Below, one piece after another: positions 38,050 to 46,992 of a DNA stretch of 64,000 bases (its first letter is position 1; every line of letters begins with the position of its first letter). Source of the stretch: Pseudomonas yamanorum. GTDB taxonomy: Bacteria > Pseudomonadota > Gammaproteobacteria > Pseudomonadales > Pseudomonadaceae. The DNA is taken from the NCBI RefSeq assembly GCF_900105735.1, contig NZ_LT629793.1:3596001-3660000 (forward strand). The letters are read 5' to 3'. The notes beneath the pieces are model-generated. The model searched no databases and was not told the DNA's origin. It saw nothing but the letters and a program-made list of their open reading frames with translations. A program made the position numbers and the translations under genes.

Positions 38050-39447
38050 TCAGAACGGTAATTGGAGATCAGGGGCAACACGTTTCAACTGGGCGTGGAA
38101 CACGTCCTTGATGCGCTGCAACTCAGCCTCGGAATCCGCCTCGAAACGCAGCACCAGCACCGGTGTGGTGTTGGATGCGCGAACCAGGCCCCAGCCTTTG
38201 GCGTAATCGACCCGCACGCCGTCAATGGTGGTCAGGTTGGCGCCTTCGCCCCATTGCGCATCGTGCAGTGCGTCAATGATGCTGAATTTGCTCTCTTCGG
38301 TCACATGGATATTGATCTCTGGCGTAGAAATATCATCCGGGAAGGTTGCAAACAGGTCTTCGGCGGTGGATTTTTCCTTGCTGAGGATCTCCAGCAGACG
38401 AGCGGCGCTGTAAATACCGTCGTCAAAACCGAACCAGCGTTCCTTGAAGAATACGTGACCGCTCATTTCGCCGGCCAACAGGGCGCCGGTTTCTTTCATT
38501 TTCTTTTTGATCAACGAGTGACCGGTCTTCCACATTAGCGGACGACCGCCGTATTCCTTGATCAGCGGCGTCAGGCGACGGGTGCATTTGACGTCGAAGA
38601 TGATCTCGGCGCCCGGATTGCGCGCCACGACGTCACGGGCAAACAGCATCAACAGGCGGTCCGGGAACACGATATTACCGGTGTTGGTCACCACGCCGAC
38701 GCGGTCGCCGTCGCCGTCGAAAGCCAGGCCCAGGTCGGCGCCGGTTTCCTTGACCTTGGCAATCAGGTCCACCAGGTTCTCAGGCTTGCCCGGGTCCGGG
38801 TGGTGGTTAGGGAAGTTGCCGTCGACCTCGCAGAACAGCGGGATCACTTCGCAATTCAGGGCTTCGATCAGTTGCGGGGCGATCACGCCGGCCGCGCCGT
38901 TGCCGCAGTCCACCACCACTTTCAGGCGGCGGGCGAGTTTGACGTCGCGGGTGATTTCGTCCGAGTAGCGCTCAAGGATTTGCACCTTGGTGATGCTGCC
39001 GGTGCCGCTGGTCAGGTCGTTGGTCTTCAGGCGGGTGTGCAGGGCCTGGATCTGTTCGTTGGCCAGGGTGTCGCCGGCGATGACGATCTTGAAGCCGTTG
39101 TAGTCCGACGGGTTGTGGCTGCCGGTGAGCATCACGCCCGACTTGCCGGCCAGTACGTTGGCCGCGTAGTACAGCGCAGGCGTCGGCACCAGGCCCACGT
39201 CGCTGACATGGCAGCCGCTGTCGGCCAGGCCCTGGATCAGTTGCTCCACCAGCTCGGGGCCGGACAGGCGGCCATCACGGCCTACGGAAACATTGGGCTC
39301 GCCCTGGGCCAGGCTCTGGGAGCCAATGGCACGGCCGATCCAGTAGGCGGTCTCGGCGGTCAGGGTCTTGGGGACCACGCCACGGATGTCATAGGCGCGG
39401 AAAATGCTGTCGGGAACCGTCGGGGCGACTCGGGCTGCGTTGCTCAT
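38050..39447 (-). CDS. algC: Phosphomannomutase/phosphoglucomutase AlgC
   Basis: AlgC interconverts mannose- or glucose-6-phosphate and 1-phosphates for alginate, LPS and rhamnolipid. The 465-residue product has the phosphoserine loop in MLTGSHNPSDYNGFK (Ser110), the metal loop FDGDGDR, a sugar-binding GEMSGH and a phosphate-binding RASNTTP near the C-terminus. ATG 39447 gives the conserved N-terminus; an in-frame ATG at 39465 is an alternative. It sits between dut and argB, its usual place in Pseudomonas. Confidence 0.97.
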   Translation of the reverse strand: MSNAARVAPTVPDSIFRAYDIRGVVPKTLTAETAYWIGRAIGSQSLAQGEPNVSVGRDGRLSGPELVEQLIQGLADSGCHVSDVGLVPTPALYYAANVLAGKSGVMLTGSHNPSDYNGFKIVIAGDTLANEQIQALHTRLKTNDLTSGTGSITKVQILERYSDEITRDVKLARRLKVVVDCGNGAAGVIAPQLIEALNCEVIPLFCEVDGNFPNHHPDPGKPENLVDLIAKVKETGADLGLAFDGDGDRVGVVTNTGNIVFPDRLLMLFARDVVARNPGAEIIFDVKCTRRLTPLIKEYGGRPLMWKTGHSLIKKKMKETGALLAGEMSGHVFFKERWFGFDDGIYSAARLLEILSKEKSTAEDLFATFPDDISTPEINIHVTEESKFSIIDALHDAQWGEGANLTTIDGVRVDYAKGWGLVRASNTTPVLVLRFEADSEAELQRIKDVFHAQLKRVAPDLQLPF

Positions 39448-39723
39448 TGCGGGGGGGAACTCCATCGATAAGGGGCGGGGCTGGCCTCAGGGGTACTGAC
39501 CGGCAGGCTCAAACTGAAGGGTAAGACGGCGTTTTTGGCATAGAGTTCGTGGTGCAAAAGTGCCATCGGCGCCGAAGCACCGCCCTTTCGCCCGCTTAAT
39601 GCCCTGATTTCACTGGGGAAATCTTGCTGATAAGTTCCGCGCATTCTTCATCCTGAAAGGCCATGCGTTGGCGTCAGGCCGGGTGAGGCACCCGGCTTGT
39701 CCGGCTAAGTCATTTCAGCTTAG

Positions 39724-40179
39724 TCAGTGGCTGCCGGAATGTCCGAAGCCACCTGCACCGCGCTGGGTTTCGTCGAACTCTTCGACCAGCTCGAAGTGCG
39801 CCTGCACCACCGGCACAAGCACGAGCTGGGCAATGCGCTCGCCGACGGCAATGTTGAACGCGGTCTGGCCACGGTTCCAGCAGGACACCATCAACTCGCC
39901 CTGGTAGTCCGAGTCGATCAGGCCCACCAGGTTGCCGAGGACGATCCCGTGTTTGTGGCCCAGGCCGGAGCGCGGCAGGATCAGCGCCGCCAGGCCAGGG
40001 TCGCCCACGTAGATCGACAGGCCGGTCGGAATCAGAATGGTCTGGCCCGGCTCAAGCACGGTGTCCTGCTTGAGCATGGCGCGCAGGTCGAGGCCGGCGG
40101 AGCCTGGAGTGGCGTAGGCCGGCAGCGGGAATTCGTTGCCGATGCGTGGGTCGAGGATCTTGGCTTGCAAAGCGTGCAT
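39724..40179 (-). CDS. dut: dUTP diphosphatase
   Basis: Dut hydrolyses dUTP to dUMP, limiting uracil in DNA and feeding dTMP synthesis. The 151-residue product has the trimeric dUTPase motifs: [44 protein letters not shown], and C-terminal [10 protein letters not shown]. It is 5 bp after coaBC on the same strand, the conserved coaBC-dut arrangement. Confidence 0.97.
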   Translation of the reverse strand: MHALQAKILDPRIGNEFPLPAYATPGSAGLDLRAMLKQDTVLEPGQTILIPTGLSIYVGDPGLAALILPRSGLGHKHGIVLGNLVGLIDSDYQGELMVSCWNRGQTAFNIAVGERIAQLVLVPVVQAHFELVEEFDETQRGAGGFGHSGSH

Positions 40180-40184
40180 GGAAA

Positions 40185-41393
40185 TTAAACCTGGTTCAGC
40201 CGTAGGGCGATAAAAGAGATCAGTTGGCGGGCAATCTTGCCCTTGCTGGTCTGGGCGAAAACGGTAGCGTGCAACTCGCGGTCGATCACGCTGATGGCAT
40301 TTTCCTCGCTGTTGAAGCCGATGCTCGGGTTGGCGACATCGTTGGCGACAATCAGGTCGAGATTCTTGTCTTTCAATTTGCGTGCGGCATAGTCCAGCAA
40401 ATGCTCGGTTTCGGCAGCGAAGCCGACGCTGAACGGGCGGTCTTCACGGGTGGCGATGGTCGCCAGAATGTCCGGGTTACGGACCATTTGCAGGAGCAGG
40501 CCGTCGCCGCTTGTAGGGTCTTTCTTGAGTTTCTGCGGTGCAACCACTTCCGGGCGGTAGTCCGCTACCGCAGCCGACGCGATAAACAGATCGCAGGGAA
40601 TCGCCGCTTCACAGGCCGCCAGCATGTCGCGGGCGCTGACTACGTCGATTCGGGTGACACGATCCGGAGTCGGCAGATGCACCGGGCCGGTGATCAAGGT
40701 TACCCGGGCGCCTGCCTCGACCGCCGCTTCAGCCAGGGCAAAGCCCATTTTTCCTGAGCTATGGTTGGTGATGTAGCGCACCGGGTCGATGTTTTCCTGG
40801 GTCGGGCCGGCGGTAATCAGCACGTGCTTGCCGGTCAGGGCCAGGTGCTGGAAGCAGTCGGCGGCGCATTGGGCGAGGTCGGTGGCTTCGAGCATGCGGC
40901 CCAGGCCCACGTCGCCGCAGGCCTGGCTGCCGGAGGCCGGCCCGAAGACCTTGAGGCCACGGCTTTGCAGGAGTTGGGTGTTGGCTTGGGTGGCCGGGTC
41001 GCGCCACATGGCCTGGTTCATGGCCGGGGCGATGGCGACGGTGGCGTCGGTGGCCAGCACCAGGGTGGTCAGCAGGTCGTCGGCAATGCCTTGGGCCAGA
41101 CGGGCGATCAAGTCGGCGGTGGCCGGAGCGATCAGCACCAGGTCGGCCCATTTGGCCAGCTCGATGTGGCCCATGGCAGCTTCGGCTGCGGGGTCCAGCA
41201 GGTCGAGATGAACCGGGTGGCCGGACAGGGCCTGCATGGTCAGCGGGGTAATGAATTCACTGCCGCCCCGGGTCATGACCACGCGCACTTCGGCGCCCTG
41301 GTCGAGGAGCCTGCGAACCAGCTCTGCGCTCTTGTAGGCGGCAATGCCGCCGCCGACGCCGAGAACGATGCGTTTCCGATACAGACGCTGCAT
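40185..41393 (-). CDS. coaBC: Bifunctional phosphopantothenoylcysteine decarboxylase/synthetase
   Basis: CoaBC makes 4'-phosphopantetheine from phosphopantothenate and cysteine. The 402-residue product has the CoaC half with [31 protein letters not shown] and PAMNQAMW, and the CoaB half from [21 protein letters not shown] onward. The start at 41393 gives the conserved N-terminus; an in-frame extension to 41630 overlaps radC and is not expected to be used. It is divergent from radC and leads into dut. Confidence 0.96.
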   Translation of the reverse strand: MQRLYRKRIVLGVGGGIAAYKSAELVRRLLDQGAEVRVVMTRGGSEFITPLTMQALSGHPVHLDLLDPAAEAAMGHIELAKWADLVLIAPATADLIARLAQGIADDLLTTLVLATDATVAIAPAMNQAMWRDPATQANTQLLQSRGLKVFGPASGSQACGDVGLGRMLEATDLAQCAADCFQHLALTGKHVLITAGPTQENIDPVRYITNHSSGKMGFALAEAAVEAGARVTLITGPVHLPTPDRVTRIDVVSARDMLAACEAAIPCDLFIASAAVADYRPEVVAPQKLKKDPTSGDGLLLQMVRNPDILATIATREDRPFSVGFAAETEHLLDYAARKLKDKNLDLIVANDVANPSIGFNSEENAISVIDRELHATVFAQTSKGKIARQLISFIALRLNQV

Positions 41394-41523
41394 TGGCTTG
41401 CCTTTCCAGTTCAGTGATGGCGTTGCGATGCCCCCTCCCCAGGTGAAATCGCACGCAAAAAGATGGCCTAAGATACCACAGCGTCCGCCATGCAACAGCG
41501 GCGCACATGCACACGGAGGTGCC

Positions 41524-42198
41524 ATGAGTATTCGCGATTGGCCTGCGGCAGAGCGTCCGCGGGAGAAGTTGTTGGAGCTGGGCGCAGAGAATCTTTCCGA
41601 CGCTGAATTGCTGGCGATTTTCCTGCGCACCGGGGTATCCGGTAAAAGTGCCGTGGACCTGGCGCGGCATCTGCTGGCGCAATTTGGCAGCTTGCGCGCG
41701 CTGATGGAGGCCAGGCAGACGGTGTTCAGCCAGCACCTGGGCCTGGGGCCGGCGAAGTTCGCCCAGCTTCAAGCCGTACTGGAAATGGCCCGCCGTCATT
41801 TGGCCGAGCGCCTACGCAGCGACTCGGTGCTGGAAAGTCCGGAGGCCGTGCGCGACTACCTCAAAGCGCTACTGCGCCATGAGCCTCACGAGATATTCGG
41901 CTGCCTGTTTCTCGACTCCAAACACCGGGTGCTGGGCTTCGAGAAGCTGTTTCAAGGCACCATCGACAACGCCATCGTCTACCCCCGGCAAGTGGTGAAG
42001 CGCGCGTTGGACTACAACGCTGCTGCGCTGATCCTGTGCCATAACCATCCTTCCGGCAGCGCCGAGCCCAGCATTGCTGATCGAAAACTGACCAGAGTGC
42101 TGCAAAAGGCGTTGGAGATGGTGGACGTGCGTGTGCTGGACCACATCATTGTGGGGGAGGGTGATCCGCTGTCGATGGCGGAATATGGGTGGATGTAG
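41524..42198 (+). CDS. radC: RadC-family JAB-type DNA repair-associated protein
   Basis: RadC proteins carry a metalloprotease-like MPN/JAB domain whose function in DNA metabolism is not settled. The 224-residue product has an N-terminal helix-hairpin-helix region ([23 protein letters not shown]) and the JAMM motif in [20 protein letters not shown]. It is divergent from coaBC, 130 bp apart, and its stop overlaps a hairpin at 42197-42218. Confidence 0.93.
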   Translation: MSIRDWPAAERPREKLLELGAENLSDAELLAIFLRTGVSGKSAVDLARHLLAQFGSLRALMEARQTVFSQHLGLGPAKFAQLQAVLEMARRHLAERLRSDSVLESPEAVRDYLKALLRHEPHEIFGCLFLDSKHRVLGFEKLFQGTIDNAIVYPRQVVKRALDYNAAALILCHNHPSGSAEPSIADRKLTRVLQKALEMVDVRVLDHIIVGEGDPLSMAEYGWM

Positions 42199-42218
42199 GG
42201 GCTGGCACGCCAGCCCCT
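42197..42218. terminator. Hairpin between convergent radC and peptide-binding protein genes
   Basis: AGGGGCTGG-CACG-CCAGCCCCT is a perfect 9-bp stem that begins at the radC stop codon. The T-run is lacking on both strands, so it may be a weak terminator. Confidence 0.5.
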
Positions 42219-42226
42219 GACAGGGT

Positions 42227-43819
42227 TCAGGGTTTGACGCTGACCTTGGAGTAATCCTGGCGCCCGAACGGGCTCACCTGATACCCCTCGACATTTTTGC
42301 GCGTCAGCGCAAACGCCGTCGGGTGCGCCAGTGGCAGCCACAACGCCTGTTGCTGGATCTGCGCCTGGGCCTGCTGGTACAGCTTGCTGCGCACGCCTTG
42401 TTCGCTGGTGGTCTTGCCAGCGCTGATCAGCTTGTCCAGCGCCGGGTCGCAGTAGCGGGCGAAGTTGGTGCCGGACTTTACGGCCGCGCAGGAGAACTGC
42501 GGCGTCAGGAAGTTATCCGGGTCACCGTTATCGCCGGCCCAGCCCATGAACAGCAGGTCGTGCTCGCCGGCCTTGGCGCGGCGGATCAGTTCGCCCCATT
42601 CGATCACGCGGATTTCAGCCTGGATGCCGACCTTGGCCAGATCCGCTTGCAGCAGTTGTGCGCCGAGGCTTGGGTTGGGGTTCAGCAGGCTGCCCGAAGG
42701 GCGGGTCCAGATGGTGGTCTTGAAGCCATCCTTGAGCCCGGCGCGATCCAGTAGCTGCTTGGCCTTGGCGATGTCCTGCGGATAGCCTGGCAAGTCCTTG
42801 GCGTAGCTCCAGGTATTGGGCGGGTACGGGCCGTTGGCGGCTTCAGCGGTGCCTTCGAATACCGCCTTGAGGTAGCTGGCCTTGTCGAAGGCCAGGTTGA
42901 TTGCCTGGCGAACTTCCGGTTTGTCCAGCGGCGGATGCTGGCTGTTGATGGCGACAAACGCGGTCATGAAGGCCGCTGTTTTTTCGATCTTCAGGTCGGC
43001 GTCTTTCTGTGCGGCATCGATATCCAGGGGCTTGGGCGACAAGGCGATCTGGCACTCATCGCGACGCAACCTTTGCAGGCGCACGTTGGCGTCCGGGGTG
43101 ATCGCAAAGATCAGGTTATCCACCGCAGGCTTGCCGGCGAAGTAGTCCGGGTTGGCCTTGTAGCGAATCGTCGCGTCCTTCTGGAAACGCCCGAAAATAA
43201 ACGGGCCGGTGCCGATAGGCTGGCTGTTGAGTTTTTCAGGTGTGCCCGCCTTGAGCAGTTTGTCGGCGTATTCTGCCGGGTAGATCGAGGCAAAGCCCAT
43301 GCTCAACGCGGCGAGGAAGGTTGAATCGGCGTGGTCCAGGGTAAAGCGCACCGTCAGCGGATCGAGGGCGTCGATCTTCTTGATCAATGTGGGCAGTTGC
43401 AGCGACTGGGCGTGGGGGAAGCCGCTCTGGGCAATCTTGTGCCACGGGTTGGCCGGGTCGAGCATACGCTCGAAGCTGAAGCGCACGTCTTCGGCGGTCA
43501 GGGTACGGCTTGGAGTGAAGTATTCGGTGCGATGGAATTTCACATCCGGATGCAGCTTGAAGGTGTAGGTCAGGCCGTCCGGCGAGACGTCCCAGCTGTC
43601 CGCCAGGCTCGGGACCAGCTTGCCGCTGGTAGCGTCGAAGTCCACCAGACGGTTCATCAATACGTCTGCCGAGGCGTTGGTGGTGGTCAGCGAGTTGTAT
43701 TGCACCACGTCGAAGCCTTCGGGGCTGGCTTCGGTGCAGACACTCAGGGTGGTGGCCGCCTGGGCGTGTGCAGCAATAAAAAGAGGGGCTAGCAATAGCG
43801 GTAGGGCAGCGAGGCGCAT
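42227..43819 (-). CDS. Periplasmic peptide-binding protein of an ABC transporter
   Basis: The 530-residue product has a signal peptide (MRLAALPLLLAPLFIAAHAQA) and full length for the SBP_bac_5 (DppA/OppA) family, seen in CTEASPEGFDVVQYNSLTTTN, DVKFHRTEYFTPSRTLTAEDVRFSFERM and the C-terminal WLPLAHPTAF. It is probably a dipeptide/oligopeptide receptor, an orphan here, since no permease or ATPase is next to it. In PAO1 a DppA-like gene has the same place, from memory. It is convergent with radC. Confidence 0.92.
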   Translation of the reverse strand: MRLAALPLLLAPLFIAAHAQAATTLSVCTEASPEGFDVVQYNSLTTTNASADVLMNRLVDFDATSGKLVPSLADSWDVSPDGLTYTFKLHPDVKFHRTEYFTPSRTLTAEDVRFSFERMLDPANPWHKIAQSGFPHAQSLQLPTLIKKIDALDPLTVRFTLDHADSTFLAALSMGFASIYPAEYADKLLKAGTPEKLNSQPIGTGPFIFGRFQKDATIRYKANPDYFAGKPAVDNLIFAITPDANVRLQRLRRDECQIALSPKPLDIDAAQKDADLKIEKTAAFMTAFVAINSQHPPLDKPEVRQAINLAFDKASYLKAVFEGTAEAANGPYPPNTWSYAKDLPGYPQDIAKAKQLLDRAGLKDGFKTTIWTRPSGSLLNPNPSLGAQLLQADLAKVGIQAEIRVIEWGELIRRAKAGEHDLLFMGWAGDNGDPDNFLTPQFSCAAVKSGTNFARYCDPALDKLISAGKTTSEQGVRSKLYQQAQAQIQQQALWLPLAHPTAFALTRKNVEGYQVSPFGRQDYSKVSVKP

Positions 43820-44277
43820 ATTCGGTTTCCTTTGCAGATCGAAGGCCCATCTGCGAGTGCAGTCTGGAAAAGTCCTACCGTAGTGGGCGGATTGACAAAT
43901 GACTAGCCCATTTTTGCCTGTGCTTTTGCCTCAAATACTGTTTTGATGGCGCCTCAGGTCGTTTTGCCGAGCACTTTGCAGTGCGCGCGGGCGCTGTAAA
44001 TCATTCTGTGCGACGAGCGGTTAGCTTCTATAGCAGCCCACCCTGGCAACGGTTCAGGCGTCCATGGCCTGGATTTACGCGTATAAAAGTACACGGCCTG
44101 TTGTTGCACTGGGGTCTTTCTGGTATAAAGCAGCGCTCTTTTCTAGGGGCCCGGTTCCTTCGCTAGTAGGTGTAGCCGGTAAGACCCTAAAGAAACGCGG
44201 CGCCTGGCGCCAAATGACTGAGAGATTAAGCGGCCAACCCATGCCGGGTTGGGCATGTGGTTTTAGAGGGCTGAGGC
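43820..44277. promoter_or_regulatory. Intergenic region upstream of rpmB
   Basis: 458 bp with no gene I can support. It carries a sigma70-type promoter TTGTTG (44101-44106), 17 bases, TATAAA (44124-44129), so the rpmB leader is about 140 bases. That leader contains GGCGCC-T-GGCGCC at 44200-44212 and CCAACCC-ATGCC-GGGTTGG at 44234-44252. A second TATAAA at 44082 has no good -35. The remaining upstream 200 bp show nothing else clear. Confidence 0.6.
44101..44129 (+). promoter_or_regulatory. Candidate sigma70 promoter for rpmB-rpmG
   Basis: TTGTTG and TATAAA with a 17-base spacer, upstream of ribosomal-protein genes that need strong expression. Confidence 0.6.
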
Positions 44278-44511
44278 ATGTCGAGAGTCTGTCAAGTTAC
44301 CGGTAAGGGTCCGGTGACTGGGAATAACATTTCCCACGCAAACAACAAAACCCGTCGTCGTTTCCTGCCAAACCTGCAGCATCACCGCTTTTGGGTTGAA
44401 GAAGAGAAACGTTTTGTCCGTCTGCGCGTATCTGCCAAAGGCATGCGTGTTATCGACAAGCGCGGCATCACTGTCGTGCTGGCCGAACTGCGCCGCGACG
44501 GCAAAATCTAA
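44278..44511 (+). CDS. rpmB: 50S ribosomal protein L28
   Basis: L28 is a large-subunit ribosomal protein. The 77-residue product starts [20 protein letters not shown] and contains [15 protein letters not shown], both family signatures. It has one Cys and no zinc motif. It is followed 11 bp later by rpmG. It has a long leader with two hairpins. Confidence 0.97.
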   Translation: MSRVCQVTGKGPVTGNNISHANNKTRRRFLPNLQHHRFWVEEEKRFVRLRVSAKGMRVIDKRGITVVLAELRRDGKI

Positions 44512-44522
44512 GGAGCTAAATC

Positions 44523-44678
44523 ATGCGTGAATTGATTCGAATGATCTCTAGCGCCGGTACTGGTCACTTCTACACTACCGACAAGAACAAGCGTACTACC
44601 CCGGACAAGCTCGAAAAGAAAATGTTCGACCCGCGCGTTCGCAAGCACGTGATCTACAAAGAAGGCAAAATCAAGTAA
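44523..44678 (+). CDS. rpmG: 50S ribosomal protein L33
   Basis: The 51-residue product ([20 protein letters not shown] to [10 protein letters not shown]) is L33. It has no cysteine, so it is the zinc-independent form. It lies 11 bp after rpmB with an AAGGAG ribosome site and is followed by a strong terminator at 44703-44733. Confidence 0.96.
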   Translation: MRELIRMISSAGTGHFYTTDKNKRTTPDKLEKKMFDPRVRKHVIYKEGKIK

Positions 44679-44702
44679 TTGGTTTTCTTTCTTGTGAAAA
44701 AA

Positions 44703-44733
44703 AGCCCGTATCTCACGATGCGGGCTTTTTTTT
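44703..44733 (+). terminator. Rho-independent terminator after rpmG
   Basis: AGCCCGTATC-TCAC-GATGCGGGCT with eight Ts; the reverse strand also has an A-run upstream, so it may work both ways. Confidence 0.9.
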
Positions 44734-44749
44734 GTGCCTGAAGAATTGA

Positions 44750-45112
44750 TCAGGCCTTTTCTTCGAACACCACGTAGATCTTGCGGCAGGGTTCCAGCAC
44801 TTCCCAAGTGCCGCTGAAGCCGGCCGGAATGACGAAGCGATCACCGGCCCGCAAGGTCTTGGCGTTGCCGTCGGCGTCGCGCAATACAGAGACGCCCTGC
44901 ACGATCTCGCAGTACTCATGCTCTGTGTAATTGACCTTCCACTGCCCGACTTCACCTTCCCAGACCCCGGCGCTCATCTGGCCGCACGGACTGTTGTAGT
45001 GGTTGTAGACGGTTTGCTCAGGGTCGCCCTTGAGGATTTTCTCCGCGGCCGGACGGTAGCGGTCAGGCTCAGTCCTGGCCTGGCTGAAGTCGACGATATT
45101 CTGGATGTTCAT
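44750..45112 (-). CDS. Cupin-domain protein (DUF861/Cupin_3 type)
   Basis: The 120-residue product has a single cupin barrel, seen in GQWKVNYTEHEYCEIVQGVSV and AGDRFVIPAGFSGTWEVLEP, of the (S)-ureidoglycine-type Cupin_3 family. The metal residues appear to be His/Glu in TEHEYCE. It is cytoplasmic. It is divergent from kauB, 230 bp apart; the same pairing, from memory, exists in PAO1 (PA5314/PA5312). Role unknown, but it may act on an amine or nitrogen compound. Confidence 0.85.
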   Translation of the reverse strand: MNIQNIVDFSQARTEPDRYRPAAEKILKGDPEQTVYNHYNSPCGQMSAGVWEGEVGQWKVNYTEHEYCEIVQGVSVLRDADGNAKTLRAGDRFVIPAGFSGTWEVLEPCRKIYVVFEEKA

Positions 45113-45154
45113 GGGCGTGTCCCGTCTGGCCTGCGGTTGGAGAGCTCAAAGTCT

Positions 45155-45212
45155 ATGTTTATTAAAATGAACATCGCAAGGGCGTTTGCTGCCGTTATGT
45201 CAAATATATTGA
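45155..45212. promoter_or_regulatory. Divergent cupin/kauB regulatory region with two near-palindromes
   Basis: ATGTTTATTAAAATGAACAT (45155-45174) is palindromic at 16 of 20 positions, and TCAA-ATATA-TTGA (45200-45212) is an inverted repeat in an AT-rich stretch that stands out from the GC-rich surroundings. They lie 43 bp or more upstream of the cupin start. A polyamine-responsive XRE regulator such as PauR is a plausible ligand, but this is untested. Confidence 0.4.
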
Positions 45213-45342
45213 AACATCCATCGTCGCTGGTTTAGGGTGGCAGCTGCCTTGAGCCGAACAGCTGGCTGGCTGGGCAAGCATTCTTCGAAGGCGCCTGGGT
45301 ACATCGCCCGGCCCTTGTATTCAATAAGAGGAGGACACTCGC

Positions 45343-46836
45343 ATGACCACCCTGACCCGTGCCGACTGGGAACAACGCGCCAAGGATCTGAAGATCGAAG
45401 GCCGCGCCTACATCAATGGCGAATACACCGCCGCCGTTTCCGGCGATACGTTCGAATGCCTCAGCCCGGTCGATGGCCGTCTGCTGGCAACGGTTGCCAG
45501 CTGTGACGTCGCCGACGCCCAGCGCGCGGTTGAAAACGCCCGCGCCACCTTCAATTCCGGTGCCTGGTCGCGCCTGGCGCCAGCCAAGCGCAAAGCCACC
45601 ATGATCCGTTTCGCCGGCTTGCTCAAGGCCAACGCCGAAGAGCTGGCACTCCTTGAAACCCTGGATATGGGCAAGCCGATCAGCGACTCCCTGAACATCG
45701 ACGTCCCGGGCGCGGCGCAAGCCCTGAGCTGGAGCGGCGAGGCCATCGACAAGATCTACGATGAAGTCGCAGCCACTCCCCACGACCAGCTTGGCCTGGT
45801 GACCCGTGAGCCCGTCGGCGTTGTCGCGGCCATCGTGCCGTGGAACTTCCCGCTAATGATGGCCTGCTGGAAACTCGGACCGGCGCTGTCCACCGGTAAC
45901 TCGGTGATCCTCAAGCCGTCTGAAAAGTCGCCGCTGACCGCGATCCGCATCGCCGAGCTGGCGGTTGAAGCCGGTATCCCGAAAGGCGTGTTCAACGTGC
46001 TGCCGGGTTATGGCCACACCGTGGGTAACGCCCTGGCGCTGCACATGGACGTCGATACCCTGGTGTTCACCGGTTCCACCAAGATCGCCAAGCAACTGCT
46101 GATCCGGTCCGGTGAGTCGAATATGAAGCGCGTCTGGCTGGAAGCTGGCGGCAAGAGCCCGAACATCGTGTTTGCCGATGCCCCGGACCTACAAGCCGCC
46201 GCCGAATCCGCGGCCGGCGCCATCGCCTTCAACCAGGGCGAAGTGTGCACCGCCGGTTCGCGCCTGCTGGTGGAGCGTTCGATCAAAGATAAATTCCTGC
46301 CGCTGGTGATCGAGGCCCTCAAGGCCTGGAAGCCGGGCAACCCGCTGGACCCGGCCACCACGGTTGGCGCGCTGGTGGATACCCAGCAGATGAACACCGT
46401 GCTGTCGTACATCGAAGCCGGGCATGCCGATGGCGCCAAGCTGGTGGCCGGCGGCAAGCGCACGCTGCAGGAAAGCGGTGGCACCTATGTCGAGCCAACG
46501 ATTTTCGACGGCGTGACCAACGCCATGAAGATCGCCCAGGAAGAAATCTTCGGCCCGGTGCTGTCGGTGATTGCCTTCGACAGCGTGGAAGAAGCCATTG
46601 CGATCGCCAACGACACCCAATACGGCCTGGCCGCTGCGGTGTGGACGTCGAACATCTCCAAGGCGCACCTGACCGCCAAGGCACTGCGTGCCGGTAGCGT
46701 GTGGGTCAACCAGTACGATGGCGGCGACATGACTGCACCGTTCGGTGGTTTCAAGCAGTCGGGTAACGGCCGCGACAAGTCGCTGCACGCGTTCGACAAG
46801 TACACCGAGCTGAAGGCGACCTGGATCAAGTTGTAA
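45343..46836 (+). CDS. kauB: Aldehyde dehydrogenase KauB/PuuC type (polyamine-derived aldehydes)
   Basis: KauB oxidises 4-guanidinobutyraldehyde and other aldehydes from arginine-decarboxylase and polyamine catabolism to acids with NAD(P)+. The 497-residue product has PWNFPLMMACWKLGPAL, the NAD-binding FTGSTKIAKQL, LEAGGKS with Glu267 and the catalytic Cys302 in NQGEVCTAGS. A GAGGAGG ribosome site precedes the ATG. The nearby PuuB-like oxidase and pauR support a polyamine role. In PAO1, from memory, a transaminase (gabT2) lies beside kauB; it is absent here. Confidence 0.93.
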   Translation: MTTLTRADWEQRAKDLKIEGRAYINGEYTAAVSGDTFECLSPVDGRLLATVASCDVADAQRAVENARATFNSGAWSRLAPAKRKATMIRFAGLLKANAEELALLETLDMGKPISDSLNIDVPGAAQALSWSGEAIDKIYDEVAATPHDQLGLVTREPVGVVAAIVPWNFPLMMACWKLGPALSTGNSVILKPSEKSPLTAIRIAELAVEAGIPKGVFNVLPGYGHTVGNALALHMDVDTLVFTGSTKIAKQLLIRSGESNMKRVWLEAGGKSPNIVFADAPDLQAAAESAAGAIAFNQGEVCTAGSRLLVERSIKDKFLPLVIEALKAWKPGNPLDPATTVGALVDTQQMNTVLSYIEAGHADGAKLVAGGKRTLQESGGTYVEPTIFDGVTNAMKIAQEEIFGPVLSVIAFDSVEEAIAIANDTQYGLAAAVWTSNISKAHLTAKALRAGSVWVNQYDGGDMTAPFGGFKQSGNGRDKSLHAFDKYTELKATWIKL

Positions 46837-46862
46837 GCTTCCAGAAACACCGCCGTAAAAAA

Positions 46863-46951
46863 TGTGGGAGCGGGCTTGCTCGCGAATGAGGTAGCACAGT
46901 CGCCGATGTATTGACTGGTACACCGCATTCGCGAGCAAGCTCGCTCCCACA
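46863..46951. repeat. REPIN, GCGGGCTTGCTCGCGAA type
   Basis: REP copies at 46863-46886 and 46928-46951 with one mismatch (AAGCTCG for AAGCCCG), 41 bp apart, between co-directional kauB and the MFS gene. It is the only REPIN here not between convergent genes. Confidence 0.88.
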
Positions 46952-46992
46952 CTGTTTTGTGTGATCTCCAAATCATCCACAGGAGCGTGGAA

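Noticed and set aside
39678..39696. GCCGGGTG-AGG-CACCCGGC hairpin between dut and algC taken as terminator
   Set aside because: No T-run on either strand; left as unassigned secondary structure.
43981..44166. 61-codon frame upstream of rpmB
   Set aside because: No ribosome site, and it overlaps the rpmB promoter at 44101-44129.
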